From NCBI GenBank assembly GCA_963693365.1, contig CAVNZM010000002.1, forward strand, positions 4,340,001-4,404,000: 64,000 nucleotides of DNA. The letters are read 5' to 3'. A program made the position numbers and the translations under genes. Shown here one piece after another: positions 42,801 through 64,000 of the stretch (its first letter is position 1; every line of letters starts with the position of its first letter). Under the pieces are notes generated by a model that was given only the letters and a program-made list of their open reading frames with translations, made no database searches and had not been told where the DNA came from. The stretch is from Amoebidium appalachense. Its lineage: Eukaryota; Ichthyosporea.

Positions 42801-43368
42801 GTGTGTGTGTGTTTGGGGGGGGAGAGGTGTGGGGGGGTTGGTTGGTTCTGACTGTGGGGTGAGGGCAGTGGGAAACCGTGTGTGTGACGTCACGAGATTG
42901 GGAGGCCATAGTGGCATGGCTGGCAAATCCAAAGGGTCAACACGAGACTGATCTGGCAAGGTGCAGACCTCCCCCCCCCCCCCCCCCATGCAACCGGGCA
43001 TGGTTGCTCTGTGTCGTGCATCTGTAAGCACACGCGTTTGTCGCTGCACTGCATTAGTTTGCACACACATCTTCACCGTTTTGCTCACCTTGCTTGCATA
43101 AGCAACCCTGCTCGTCTTTGATCAAGACGGGTTGACCCACCCAAGTTCAGTTGATGCTGCTGTCTGAGTTGGAGCGTCGTATATACGCGGGCTAAGGGGT
43201 CGAAACTCAGACGCAATTGATGACTTGGGCCCTCCCTGAGGATGGGCTCTGCTTATGACGCATACTGTGCGCATGGCTGATGCTGCATAGTTGAATGTTT
43301 GCCTTTGCATGTGTCCTGCACCATGCTTCTCATCGTGTATGCGTACTTCGTACTGTGTTCCGCATTCA

Positions 43369-43417
<49 letters not shown>

Positions 43418-43592
43418 AAGCATAGGCTGTACTCACTGCACACCATCTGACCTTTTTTCCTTATGTCCTTTTTATAGTTCCTCGGACCCCCTCCCCCCCG
43501 CTCCCCGCCCGGGGACCCCCCTCCTCCTCCATGACACACACACACAGACACACACACACGCACACACATCTGTCTACGCACACACACGCACG

Positions 43593-43634
<42 letters not shown>

Positions 43635-44094
43635 ACCACCGGCCCCTTACACATATCTTGCTCTCGGATGATCTCCTCGCTGTCTCGGTAATCTCAAGCA
43701 CAGCCATGTGCACGTGCATGCACTGCACGTGCATTTGTGGGTGTTCACAAGCACAGCCATGTGCACGTGCATGCACTGCACGTGCATTTGTGGGTGTTCA
43801 CAAGCACAGCCATGTGCACGTGCATGCACTGCACGTACATTTGTGGGTGTTCACAAGCACAGCCATGTGCACGTGCATGCACTGCACGTGCAATTGTGGG
43901 TGTTCACAAGCACAAGCATGTACACGTGCCCCTGTCTGTGACCTTGTAGCACCCACATGCCCTTTTTTTTGTGGCCCTGCGTGCCTGCCCATGTACTGAC
44001 CTGAATGAGCAGTGAGCTGACGGTGATCAGCGAAGCTGTCATTCCCCCCCTCCAGGTAACAACCCCCCTCCCCCCCCCCCCCACCACCACCACC

Positions 44095-44144
<50 letters not shown>

Positions 44145-44254
44145 CAAACACACACCTCGAATCCTGAGTGTCATAAAGCAGAGTTAGCGAGAGCGCATAC
44201 GTGTTTGGGTCCGTGCAAGGCTGGCAGGGACTGTAGATCGTGAGGAGTGTGTTT

Positions 44255-44285
<31 letters not shown>

Positions 44286-44781
44286 GGGAGGGGGGGGGGG
44301 GATGGATGGGTGGTGGAAGATGTTGGAACGTGTTATTGGTGGGAAGAAGGAGGAGGAAGGGATGAATGTGTTTGTGTGTGTGGGGGGGGGGGAGAAAGGG
44401 GGAGGGGGAGGGGGAGGGGGTAATTGAGCCAACAGGGAGGATGGGTACAAAGCAAAGCACATGGTACATACAGTAACCTCACCTTTGTGTTGTGACAGGC
44501 ACGGGAGAGGGAGATCGAGAAACAGAAGTTGTTGGATGCCATCCCAAGAAAGCGCTCTCACCGCATACAACGCAAGGTGGGTGGGGGTGTGGTTTGGGCA
44601 GAAACATGTGGATTGGCTTTGTGCAAGTTCTGTGGGCGATGAAAATACAGAGTGCTAGGTATTATGTGGGTGCAGGCGTGGTGAGGTGTGGTGGGGCGGC
44701 ACTCGAGGAGCTATGTGTGCGCTGATGGCAGGGCATAGGCAATGCAGTAGCGTGAGAGAGAGAGAGTGTGTGTGTGTGTGC

Positions 44782-44833
<52 letters not shown>

Positions 44834-45027
44834 ATGTATGCATGCACTGACACGGAGGTACAGGAGATCCAATCGCAGGAAGATGAGAGGCTGCAGTTTT
44901 TGCGCAAGGAGGAGGAGCGCCTACGTAAGGTGCAGGAGGTACGTGTGGGTGGGGATGGGGGAGTGTGAGTCTTGAATGGGCAAGGGGGAATGGGGAGGAA
45001 GAGATTTGTGGGTGGTGGTGGTGGCGG

Positions 45028-45065
<38 letters not shown>

Positions 45066-45412
45066 GGTGTAGGGTGCATGTGTGTGAGGGGGGGAAGGTG
45101 CAAGTTCGCCTTTTGGGGAGGGGAGGGGGGGGGGGGAAAGGGGGGGGGACGGATTGAGGGCCAGGGAGGTGAGTGCTTGTGTGTGTTGAGGAGTGAAGAG
45201 GAGGGGTTGTGCATGGCTGTGTATGTGAGTGTGTGGGTGGAAGGAAGGGTAATGGGGTGGGGGATTAACGTGCTCTAGTCTGTGGGTCTTGGTTTTCGGG
45301 TTTTTGTTTTTTCATTCAGATATTTCTACTTTTTTGGAGGGGCCCCCACGGCGGGGGAGGGGGCGGGGGAGTGGGCTTAAGAGTTTCTTTTTTTTTTGGG
45401 TGGGTGGGTGGG

Positions 45413-45443
<31 letters not shown>

Positions 45444-45819
45444 TCCGGGGAGAAGGGGGGGGGGAGGGTGTGTGTGTGTGGGGGGGGGGGGGGGGGGGGG
45501 CACATCTCACAAATGACTGTGTGCATGTTGATAAGGAGGGAGAAAGGCGGAGCAGAGGCTTCGGGCATATGACTAGGTGTATGGGTGTATTGTTTGGGGG
45601 GGAGGGGGTCTGGCACATTGGTGGATGCTGACAGGCAGGGCATGGTACTTGGCTGGGGGTTGCAGGAAAAGGCAAGGAAAGAGAAGGAAGAGAAAGAGGC
45701 GGCAGAACGGGCAGCAAGAGAGAGAGCGGCAGAGCTTGCTGCACAGAGGGAGAGGGCACAGAGGCTGAAGGAGGAGCAGGAGAGGGTGGGTGGTTGTGTG
45801 TGTGTGTGTGTGTTTTTGT

Positions 45820-45852
<33 letters not shown>

Positions 45853-46522
45853 TATTCCACACTGTCCATATGACACTGCCAGTTCTGGTGTCGGTTCGTT
45901 ATTTTTTCAGTATGTTATTTTTTTCCTTTTTGGTCTTTTTCCTCTTTAGTTCTGGTGTCGGTTTAAAAGGGGGTATGGTGTCGGCTTGCTATTTTTCAGT
46001 ATGTTTATTTTTTTCCTTCTTGGTCTTCTTCCTCTATATTTCTGAAATTTTCTCTCTCTCTCTCCCTCTCTCTTGCTCTCGCTCTCGCTCTCCCGCGCCC
46101 CCCCCCCCCCCCCCCCTCCCTCCTCTTACTCTCTCTCTCTCTCTCTTTCTTCCTCCTATTTTCTTTCTCTTCCTCTCCCCCTCTCTGCTCTCTCTCTCTC
46201 TCTCCTCCCGATGGTTAGATAAGACGGGGGGGGGGGGGGGGGGGGGGGGAGGGGAGGGGGGGGGAAGGGTACACCCCTTTCACGGTCCATCACCATGCCG
46301 TTCCTGGCCATCCTTTTTTCGCCCCCTTACTCAACCCATTTGGCCGACATGCTTTTTGTGCGCAGGAGCGGCAGCGACGGCAGCTTGAACGAGAGCAGCG
46401 ATTGGCTGAGAGGGAGCTGCAGCTGCGGCTGGAGAGGGAGGCTGAGGAGAGGCGCAGGCTGGAGAGGGAGGAGCGCCTGAGACACAGGAAGGACCCGGCC
46501 AGGAGCAGGAACACGTGTACGT

Positions 46523-46572
<50 letters not shown>

Positions 46573-46707
46573 GGGATGGGATGGGAGGATGGTGCTACCG
46601 AGGAGGTAGGGGGGAGGGGGGGAGAATTGGTTGGTAGTGCATGGTCGACAAGCTCGACCGGGTGCAGGGAGAAGATGTTTGTTTTTCTTTTTCTTTTTCT
46701 TTTTTCC

Positions 46708-46738
<31 letters not shown>

Positions 46739-46753
46739 GTCTTCTAAGGAAAA

Positions 46754-46787
<34 letters not shown>

Positions 46788-46853
46788 CCAGTGTTGATGT
46801 GCAAAAGCCCCCTGCTACAGGGTATATGGTTGGATGAAGGTTTTTTTTTTTTT

Positions 46854-46884
<31 letters not shown>

Positions 46885-47660
46885 TGGAAGTGGTGTGTGT
46901 GTGTGTGTGTGTTTTGTTGGGAGTGGAACCGGGGGTTGGTTGGTTGGTGCTGATGGGTTTGTGGTGCAGCTGATATCGACACAGCCGAAGAGGCCAAACC
47001 TGCTCCAATCCCAGAGCCAGAGGCACCCCCAAAGAAGAGGAGGAGAAAAGGCAAGTGGTGATTGTGGTGGTGCAAACAGTGTTATTGGTGCAAGCAGTAG
47101 GGATGCGCAGTAGGGATTGTGCAAGCAGTGGTGAGGGTGCATGGGGTGGTGATGATGCAAGCAGTGGTGAGGGTGCATGGGGTGGTGATGGTGCAAGCAG
47201 TGGTGAGGGTGCATGGGGTGGTGATGGTGCAAGCAGTGGTGAGGGTGTATGGGGTGGTGATGGTGCAAGCAGTGGCGAGGGTGTATGGGGTGGTGATGGT
47301 GCAAGCAGTGGTGAGGGTGTATGGGGTGGTGATGGTGCAAGCAGTGGTGAGGGTGTATGGGGTGGTGATGGTGCAAGCAGTGGTGAGGGTGTATGGGGTG
47401 GTGATGGTGCAAGCAGTGGTGAGGGTGTGTGGGGTTGTGATGGTGCAAGCAGTGGTGTTGGAGGTATTCCAAGTTGATACGTGCAGACACGTGAGCTTGT
47501 GGGATGAATGTTTGATTTCTTGGTGTAGAATGGGCCAAGCAGTACTGCCTGCACTCACTATGCTTTGCTGTGTGGCTTGTTGGTCGTAAGGTGGACTGCC
47601 AGCTGTGCGGCCATGTGCTTGTGACTGGGGTGAAAGAGAGTTGGTGATGGTGGTGGTGGT

Positions 47661-47695
<35 letters not shown>

Positions 47696-47929
47696 TGGGA
47701 TGCATGTGAAGGTGCTTTAAATTTGAAGGACTGCCTGGTGCTGGGATTTTTTTACATTTTTTTTCAGGTTGTCTGGAAACTAACTGGGGCCGTGCAGCCA
47801 AGGAGAAGAAGGGGAAGGAGCCAGCGAGTGGGTCGGACACAGAGGATCAGGCAGCCGAAACCAACACAAAGGAACGGCCAAAGAGGCCAAAGGTGTGTGT
47901 GTGTGTGTGTGTGCGCGCACGCGCGCATC

Positions 47930-47960
<31 letters not shown>

Positions 47961-50256
47961 GCGCGCGTGCGCGCCGTTCTCGCAGTGGTGGATGTTGCGT
48001 ATCGGCAGAGGGGGAGGAGGGGGGGGGGGGGGGGGAGGGGAGGCACAGTCCAATATCGGCAGAGATGGGGGTGCACAGTCAGTCAGAATGTTGCCGTTGC
48101 ACATGCTGTCAATGCACATGGTTGGTGGGTTTGCGATTCCGTCCTTATACGCTGTGATGCAAGTTGTCCTGGAGCATCATGCAATGATGGTGGTAGGTGG
48201 TATGGGTGCGTGTAAGGCAGTCTACACGTAGGTGTGGATTGTTTTGCTTGTCTTCCTAACATGAATGGCATCTTGCCTGTGTTTTTCATCATTTTATCCT
48301 GCACCTTTTTCTTAACGTGATATCCTGTTTATACTTCTTTGTATTATATCACTTATGTGTTTCTGACCTTAAACCATGTACGTACCTCCTAAAGTTCAAT
48401 CCCGCTGGATCCTGTGTGTTAAGCAAGATCATATGTGTACATGCTAACATATCGTTGTTGCAGCGGCCACGCAAGAGGCCACGGTTCCTCGTAGACGAGC
48501 CAGGCAAGCCACGGCGCTACTATGTGTTCTCGACGGCCGTGGCCAATGCTGCTGCACTGGCTGTCAGGGAGGGCCGGTGTGCAAACATCGTGGACTACCA
48601 TCTGGAACTGCAGGTGTGTGCACGTACAGATGGTTCCAATCAGATTTATCTCCTTCGCTACGTTGTTTGCTTGACAGGCAGCTAACCATGAAAGTTTGGT
48701 TTTGTTTTCTCTGATGAAAGGTGGTTTTGATGTCTTGTCTGGCGGCACGACTTTAACTTGTACAGCCAGTCATTGTCTGCGGCACTAGTTTGCAGAGCTT
48801 TGATGTCTACAACATGCTTTTGGGGGAGGGGGGGGGAGGGGGTGGGCCACATCGTGACAAATCTAAATCTAGTTTGCGATTCACCAATTATTAATGCCAC
48901 TATGCTAACCATCCGTTAGTTGCTGTTTTATGGGTGCTGACGTCATCTGTGTTGGGTTGACAGCAACGCGCACAGGCCGGGGTTACAGCCGGGCCAACAG
49001 CAGCAGACAGCCGCAAGGGTAAGCCGCAGGCACGGGGCACAATCACAGGGCAGAAACTCCCCCGCAAGCTCAAGAAGCAGGAGGTCTGGGCACCCCCATC
49101 AGGCCAAAAGCCCAACGAGACAGAGCCAGTTCCAGACAAGAAGGATGCAACGGAAGCACATCAGCAGGTGAAGGAAAAGACGGTGAGGCAGGAGCCAGCC
49201 ACACAGCCAAAGCCCCGCAGGCCACGCCCTGCTGAGGGTGCCAAGCAGACAGCTAAGGCCGCACAGAAAGTAGCCGCTGACGCCGCTGCGGCCGCAACCA
49301 AAGGGGCAACACAGGCAGACACCACGGTACAGCGCAAACCAAGCAAGAGCGCACCACAACCAGCACAACACCCTGCCCAGCAACAGGCACCCGCCCCAGC
49401 CCCCATTCCTACCGCTACCCCTGCACCTGCAGCGTCACCAATAGCAGCACCAATATCGGCACCAACCCCAGCAGCAGCAGCGGTAGGCGGTGGTGAGCAG
49501 AGACCAAGACAACCATCACTACCACATGGGGTTATGCAGCCGCAAGATTCACCCATGGGCCCACCGCAGACACAGAACCACTACCGGGAACTGGGTGCAC
49601 ACATGTCCCCCCCCATGCAGGGCACAGGCCTAACCCAGCACATGCCCCACAAGCTACCCCAAGGATATGCCCAGCCCGGGCCATGGGACCTTGGGCCCAT
49701 GCTACCTGGTGTTCCCACCAGCCGGGCAGGGAGCATGGATGCACCCTATGGCCACATGGGGCACGATCTGGGCCGCCCTTCTCTTCCTTTTGGTCTGGTG
49801 GATAGCCCGCAACCCTACTACCCACTAGGAACACCCACTCATCGTCTTAGTAGTGGGGCCCAGCAAGGGTACGGGCTGGGTATGGGCTACAGTGCCCAGC
49901 CATACATGCACCAGCAGCACTATGGGGGCTGGCCGGGTGCTGGTGTGGGGGGGAGCACCCACCCACTAGCTGCGTCGCCACCGCCGCCGGCTGCAAATTG
50001 GGCAAGAATGGACCCTGGGCACGGCTACATGGGCCACAACCACATGCCTACTGCTCACCCGCTGGCATATGGCAACCCGAGGGACCCGGCTGGATGGGGC
50101 CAACAGGTGCCTGCAACCATGCGAGAGCAGGGGAGGGGGCAGGGGGCAGGGGCAGGCAACTGGGGTATGGGTATGGGGGATGCAGGCCTGGGGGGTATGG
50201 ACACGAAGGATATGCAGTTGGTGGCTCAGCTGTCAAAGATGAGACGCATGCCCTGA
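38617..50256 (+). CDS. CECR2-like DDT-WHIM protein with BCL9-type HD1 motif
   Basis: Exons: 38617-38647, 38934-39055, 39158-39276, 39470-39522, 40165-40229, 40343-40382, 40580-40632, 41200-41254, 41553-41704, 42213-42320, 44499-44576, 44864-44938, 45666-45785, 46366-46516, 46970-47050, 47768-47892, 48464-48613, 48964-50256. All 17 junction phases agree: 956 residues. Residues about 11-190 match the N-terminus of CECR2, partner of the ISWI ATPase SNF2L (recalled): [50 protein letters not shown], i.e. DDT then WHIM. Next come a basic segment (185-230), a Glu/Arg/Lys coiled coil with PRKRS (267-410), and a nuclear signal PPKKRRRK (about 430). Residues about 496-525 form the HD1-like motif. Residues 527-956 are Ala/Pro, then Pro/Gln/Gly/Met-rich, ending QLSKMRRMP. 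No bromodomain and no BCL9 HD2 helix were found. The intron after 47050 uses a GC donor. Likely a nuclear chromatin-remodelling subunit; the HD1 role is inferred. Weakest point: missed exons between 42320 and 44499. Confidence 0.85.
43693..43920 (+). repeat. 53-bp minisatellite, about four copies
   Basis: Unit TCACAAGCACAGCCATGTGC... of 53 bp, nearly identical in all copies, containing the self-complementary core GTGCATGCACTGCACGTGCA. It lies in the intron 42321-44498. Because 53 is not a multiple of 3, it opens reading frames in all three phases, which are not taken as coding. Confidence 0.92.
47106..47455 (+). repeat. 36-bp minisatellite in intron of CECR2/HD1 gene
   Basis: About 9.5 copies of a 36-bp unit (GTGCAAGCAGTGGTGAGGGT...GGTGATG). 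The unit is a multiple of 3, so frames stay open through it (for example SSGEGxWGGDGA on the plus strand). It sits between exons 46970-47050 and 47768-47892, whose junction phase fits without it, so I treat it as intronic. Confidence 0.9.
48464..48613 (+). other. Exon encoding the BCL9-like HD1 motif
   Basis: A phase 0-0 exon (AG before 48464, GT after 48613) encoding a basic stretch RPRKRPRF followed by [18 protein letters not shown] and IVDYHLEL. Animal BCL9/BCL9L HD1 has the same pattern: YVF-S/T-T-x2-AN-x-AA-x-AV-x2-G-x5-I-x2-Y/F-H. In animals this segment docks on the rear face of the Pygo PHD finger. All pattern positions are present here. Confidence 0.8.
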
Positions 50257-51646
50257 TAACGGCGCGCGCACACACACACACACATACACATACACACACA
50301 CAGGGATACATGTGCACAAACGCCGTAGCACACTTGGACAAACACAACACACAAGGAAGCGTAGCTGCACACGTACACAGCAGTCTACCTCAACAAACAC
50401 AGCAACCCACGCACAAACGCAATTGCATAGTACATGATACGGGTACACGTGTTATACGCAAAGAGAGGAATCCACTAATTGAATTACAAAGACATGTAGT
50501 GACTCAAACAACCATACCTGCGCATACATTGTAACAGGCAGGGGTAAAGGTGGCTGGAGAGATAGTCTAAGAGACCGTACCTGTCTAGGTAGAAGCTATT
50601 CCACTAAGCTTGAGAACATAATAGAAGGTATGCCACTAGCCCTAATATTATCCCACTGTCCATGATCTAGAGGGCATGAGACAGCCTCACCACTGGTTGG
50701 TGCAAATTCGTATGTGGCCTACAACGCAATCGGACTGTCCATATAAGGAAATTCAAAGATTTCGTTTTTGTAAAAGGAGCCCCTACGTATCACGTAATTG
50801 ATGCTGTGTACTGTACTCAGCCTGCAAGCTACAGTAGTTCAAGCTGTTGTTGGTCAATACTCGTCGACATTAGTTAAAAATTAGATTTTTCTGTGACATT
50901 GTGTGATAGAGCCAGTTGTTCGTAAATATACCCACTCGATTCACTGAATGCGTTTGAAACGTGAATAAATAAATGCCTGTGCCTAATATTGGCAAGCATA
51001 TGCATGCCCTCACGTGCTCTGTTGTAGTCGCTTGTGCATGTTTTTAGACCATGTGTAAAGGACTCCCTCTGGTCCCCGTACACGTACGCATACTCGAGCA
51101 TATATATAGGGGTATCGACCCTCAGGCTGGAACCTCGATCAGATCCACTGCTTTTTGGGCCCCCCTGGGTTTACCGATGGTGGTCAATTGCAAATTGCAA
51201 TCGTGATCAGAGTAAGTTGTTTTTTGTACAAGATTTGGCCATGGGTGGGTGGTTGGTTTTGGGGTGGGATGGCCATGGGGTGGGGTAGTGGGCGGGTGGG
51301 GGGGGGGGGGGGGGGGGGGGGGGGACAGGGAGATCTTTCTGCCATCACACCGTGCGCGCAATTTAGCCCCATGTCCAAATAAGTGCCGCTCCACTATAAA
51401 TGCTGTACATGTTTGCTGCCAAGTCGGGGTTGGGACCACCGGCGGCATAGGGCCAAATAGTGAAAACACCGGGACGTCCTGCGGTGCACGTAGATTTGAG
51501 CCTTTTAATTGGGGCCGCAGATACCTCTAAAACATCCCTATTTTTGAATTTATCACTAGTTCGCCAGATGGGTGGTGGTAAGTGGGTGGGTGACATGTAC
51601 AATGGGTGGCCCAGGGTGGGATGGAGGAGACGACGGGTGTGTATGT

Positions 51647-51705
<59 letters not shown>

Positions 51706-52361
51706 CAAAGGGGCGATTATGCTAAGCCTTCGAAAGATGGCAGCACACATGTACACATGCATACAAATCAATCGTTCAAGCCGGCTTCGACTAATTCATG
51801 ATTCACATTGTCAGCCGGTTGATTGTTGAATCAGTGTGTGAAGCGATTGCTGCTTCGTGTTATATAGAGGCAACATCACTGGTCTTTATTATAAAATCAT
51901 TGAATGGCACACTACTAGCACAGTGTCTATAATAATAATGGCATACTAAGTATACCGAAGTTAGTGCTATGGTGTATGGGCCAACATTAGAACCAGGTAC
52001 TGATCCGCTATTGGTCTATAATTATGCCATTGGCATCATGCTATATGCACACGGGTTACAGAACTCAAGAAGAGGCAGCACCAACCATTTCGATTGGCAG
52101 CTGCCTTTAATAAACACTATTTTCTAGATATCAACATCTACTCTTAGACTACACTTCACTGCCTAAACTATGTGTTTGGTTAGATATCCTGCTCACTTCC
52201 CTGGCGTACCCAATGATTATAAAGTAGCCTATATGGTATATCAACAAACAACACACATCATTATATCCTTTCATATAGCTAACCGTTAATCATAATAACT
52301 CTTAACCGTTAGTAAAATGCATTACCCCTCATATATTTTATTTTTGTCACTAAGCTTTCAC
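50257..52361. other. Intergenic region between convergent genes
   Basis: Begins with a short (CA)n stretch right after the 50256 stop, then about 1 kb of mixed sequence with AATAAATAAA at 50964-50973 (candidate polyadenylation signal, plus strand), a G-tract at 51299-51324, another at 51660-51701, and AT-rich sequence to 52361. On the minus strand TTTATT at 52337-52342 would place an AATAAA about 20 nt after the stop of the right-hand gene. No coding exon recognised. Confidence 0.5.
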
Positions 52362-63271
<10,910 letters not shown>

Positions 63272-63598
63272 CTGCGGGGAGAACAGTATGATATGTAATG
63301 ACATTGTGTTTTGCATCCTCGAATTGCATTAATAGTGTGGACACGGTCGAAAGTGGAGGGAGGAAACACGAAGGAGAGTGGTTGGGAAGGGGGGTAAGGG
63401 GGGGGGGGGGGGGGGGGGGGTGGGAGGGGGGGGGGGCTTTTGCTTGTGCACAGCTGAGGGGCAAAAACAAGAGGGGAGTCTGAATGGGGTAATAAAATCG
63501 AAAATGGGGTCCATTCGGCCGAGAGCCTGGGGTTTGGAGGGAGAGAGGTTGAGCATGGGGCTTAACATTTTACGAGGGCCCCGGGAGTGAGAATATGT

Positions 63599-63629
<31 letters not shown>

Positions 63630-64000
63630 GGGGGGGGGGAGGGGGGAGGGGGGAGGTTTGCAGAAGGAACGAGGGACAGATGGTGAGGTGATGGTGTGTG
63701 TGTAGGAGGCAAGGGATGGGGGCGCAGAGGGGAATTTCAATTGGTGAAGAAGGACGATACAGGTATATGTAGAGCACCAACCCAGGGGGGTACCGTTGAG
63801 GGGACGGGTATACTACAGGTGTACTGCATTATCATGAATAGAATATATATATTTACAGGCCCACATAAGTGTACTATATAGTAATGGATATGATGTACAA
63901 CATGGACAAATACAAGTGTACTATATTAGGGTATAGGAAAAAAGTGACCGCTAGGTACACGACGTCAGGGCATAAGTACGCAGAGAGACCACTAAAGAGG
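63272..64000. other. Intron or 5' flank of the PA14/VWD/EGF gene
   Basis: The exon at 63097-63271 has an acceptor at its 5' side, so more exons lie beyond the right edge. This stretch holds two G-tracts (63400-63432, 63614-63655) and AT-rich sequence to the end. No exon recognised. Confidence 0.5.

Noticed and set aside
43690-43930. CRISPR-like regularly spaced repeats
   Set aside because: Copies are contiguous tandem repeats without unique spacers, in a eukaryotic intron.
51460-51600. Short ORFs on both strands downstream of the CECR2/HD1 gene
   Set aside because: No recognisable motif, no convincing splice context and no start/stop conservation clue.

Overview
This is nuclear DNA of a eukaryote. 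The genes are cut into many short exons (20-480 nt, one of 1.3 kb) with GT-AG introns, and the introns are filled with (CA)n/(GT)n microsatellites, minisatellites and very long G or C homopolymers (up to about 65 nt). The gene set points to a holozoan, meaning an animal or a close unicellular relative of animals: a KICSTOR scaffold (SZT2), RAD18, a TRAF protein with RING, TRAF zinc fingers and MATH, a CECR2-like protein carrying a BCL9-type HD1 motif, and a secreted PA14/VWD/EGF protein. I cannot name the species. No rRNA, tRNA, CRISPR or prokaryotic signal was seen.

Layout. (1) 161-22346, minus strand: the N-terminal ~1,440 residues of an SZT2 orthologue in about 27 exons; the gene runs off the left edge. 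(2) 22347-23394: a head-to-head intergenic region with CCAAT boxes and an E2F-type site. (3) 23395-31152, plus: a complete RAD18 gene (12 exons, 501 residues: RING, UBZ4, SAP, RAD6-binding region). (4) 31153-33057: intergenic, with a large G/T repeat. (5) 33058-35506, minus: a TRAF-like gene with frameshifts and an in-frame stop, probably a pseudogene. (6) 35507-38616: intergenic. (7) 38617-50256, plus: an 18-exon gene whose phases agree at every junction (956 residues), joining a CECR2-like DDT-WHIM module, a charged coiled-coil region, a BCL9-like HD1 motif and a long Pro/Gln/Gly/Met-rich tail. (8) 50257-52361: intergenic between convergent genes. (9) 52362-63271, minus: the 3' part of a large secreted protein with PA14-like, VWD, Cys-rich and EGF modules; its 5' end lies beyond the right edge. 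One of its introns carries a 487-bp element with 37-bp terminal inverted repeats.

The genes do not form a pathway. SZT2 belongs to nutrient sensing through mTORC1, RAD18 to DNA damage tolerance, the CECR2/HD1 protein to chromatin and possibly Wnt-type transcription, and the last gene to extracellular adhesion or matrix. The most unusual item is the CECR2-like/HD1 fusion: it puts the BCL9 motif that contacts the Pygo PHD finger into an ISWI-partner-type chromatin protein.

Exon limits below were read by eye from splice consensus and codon phase; where phases disagree I say so.
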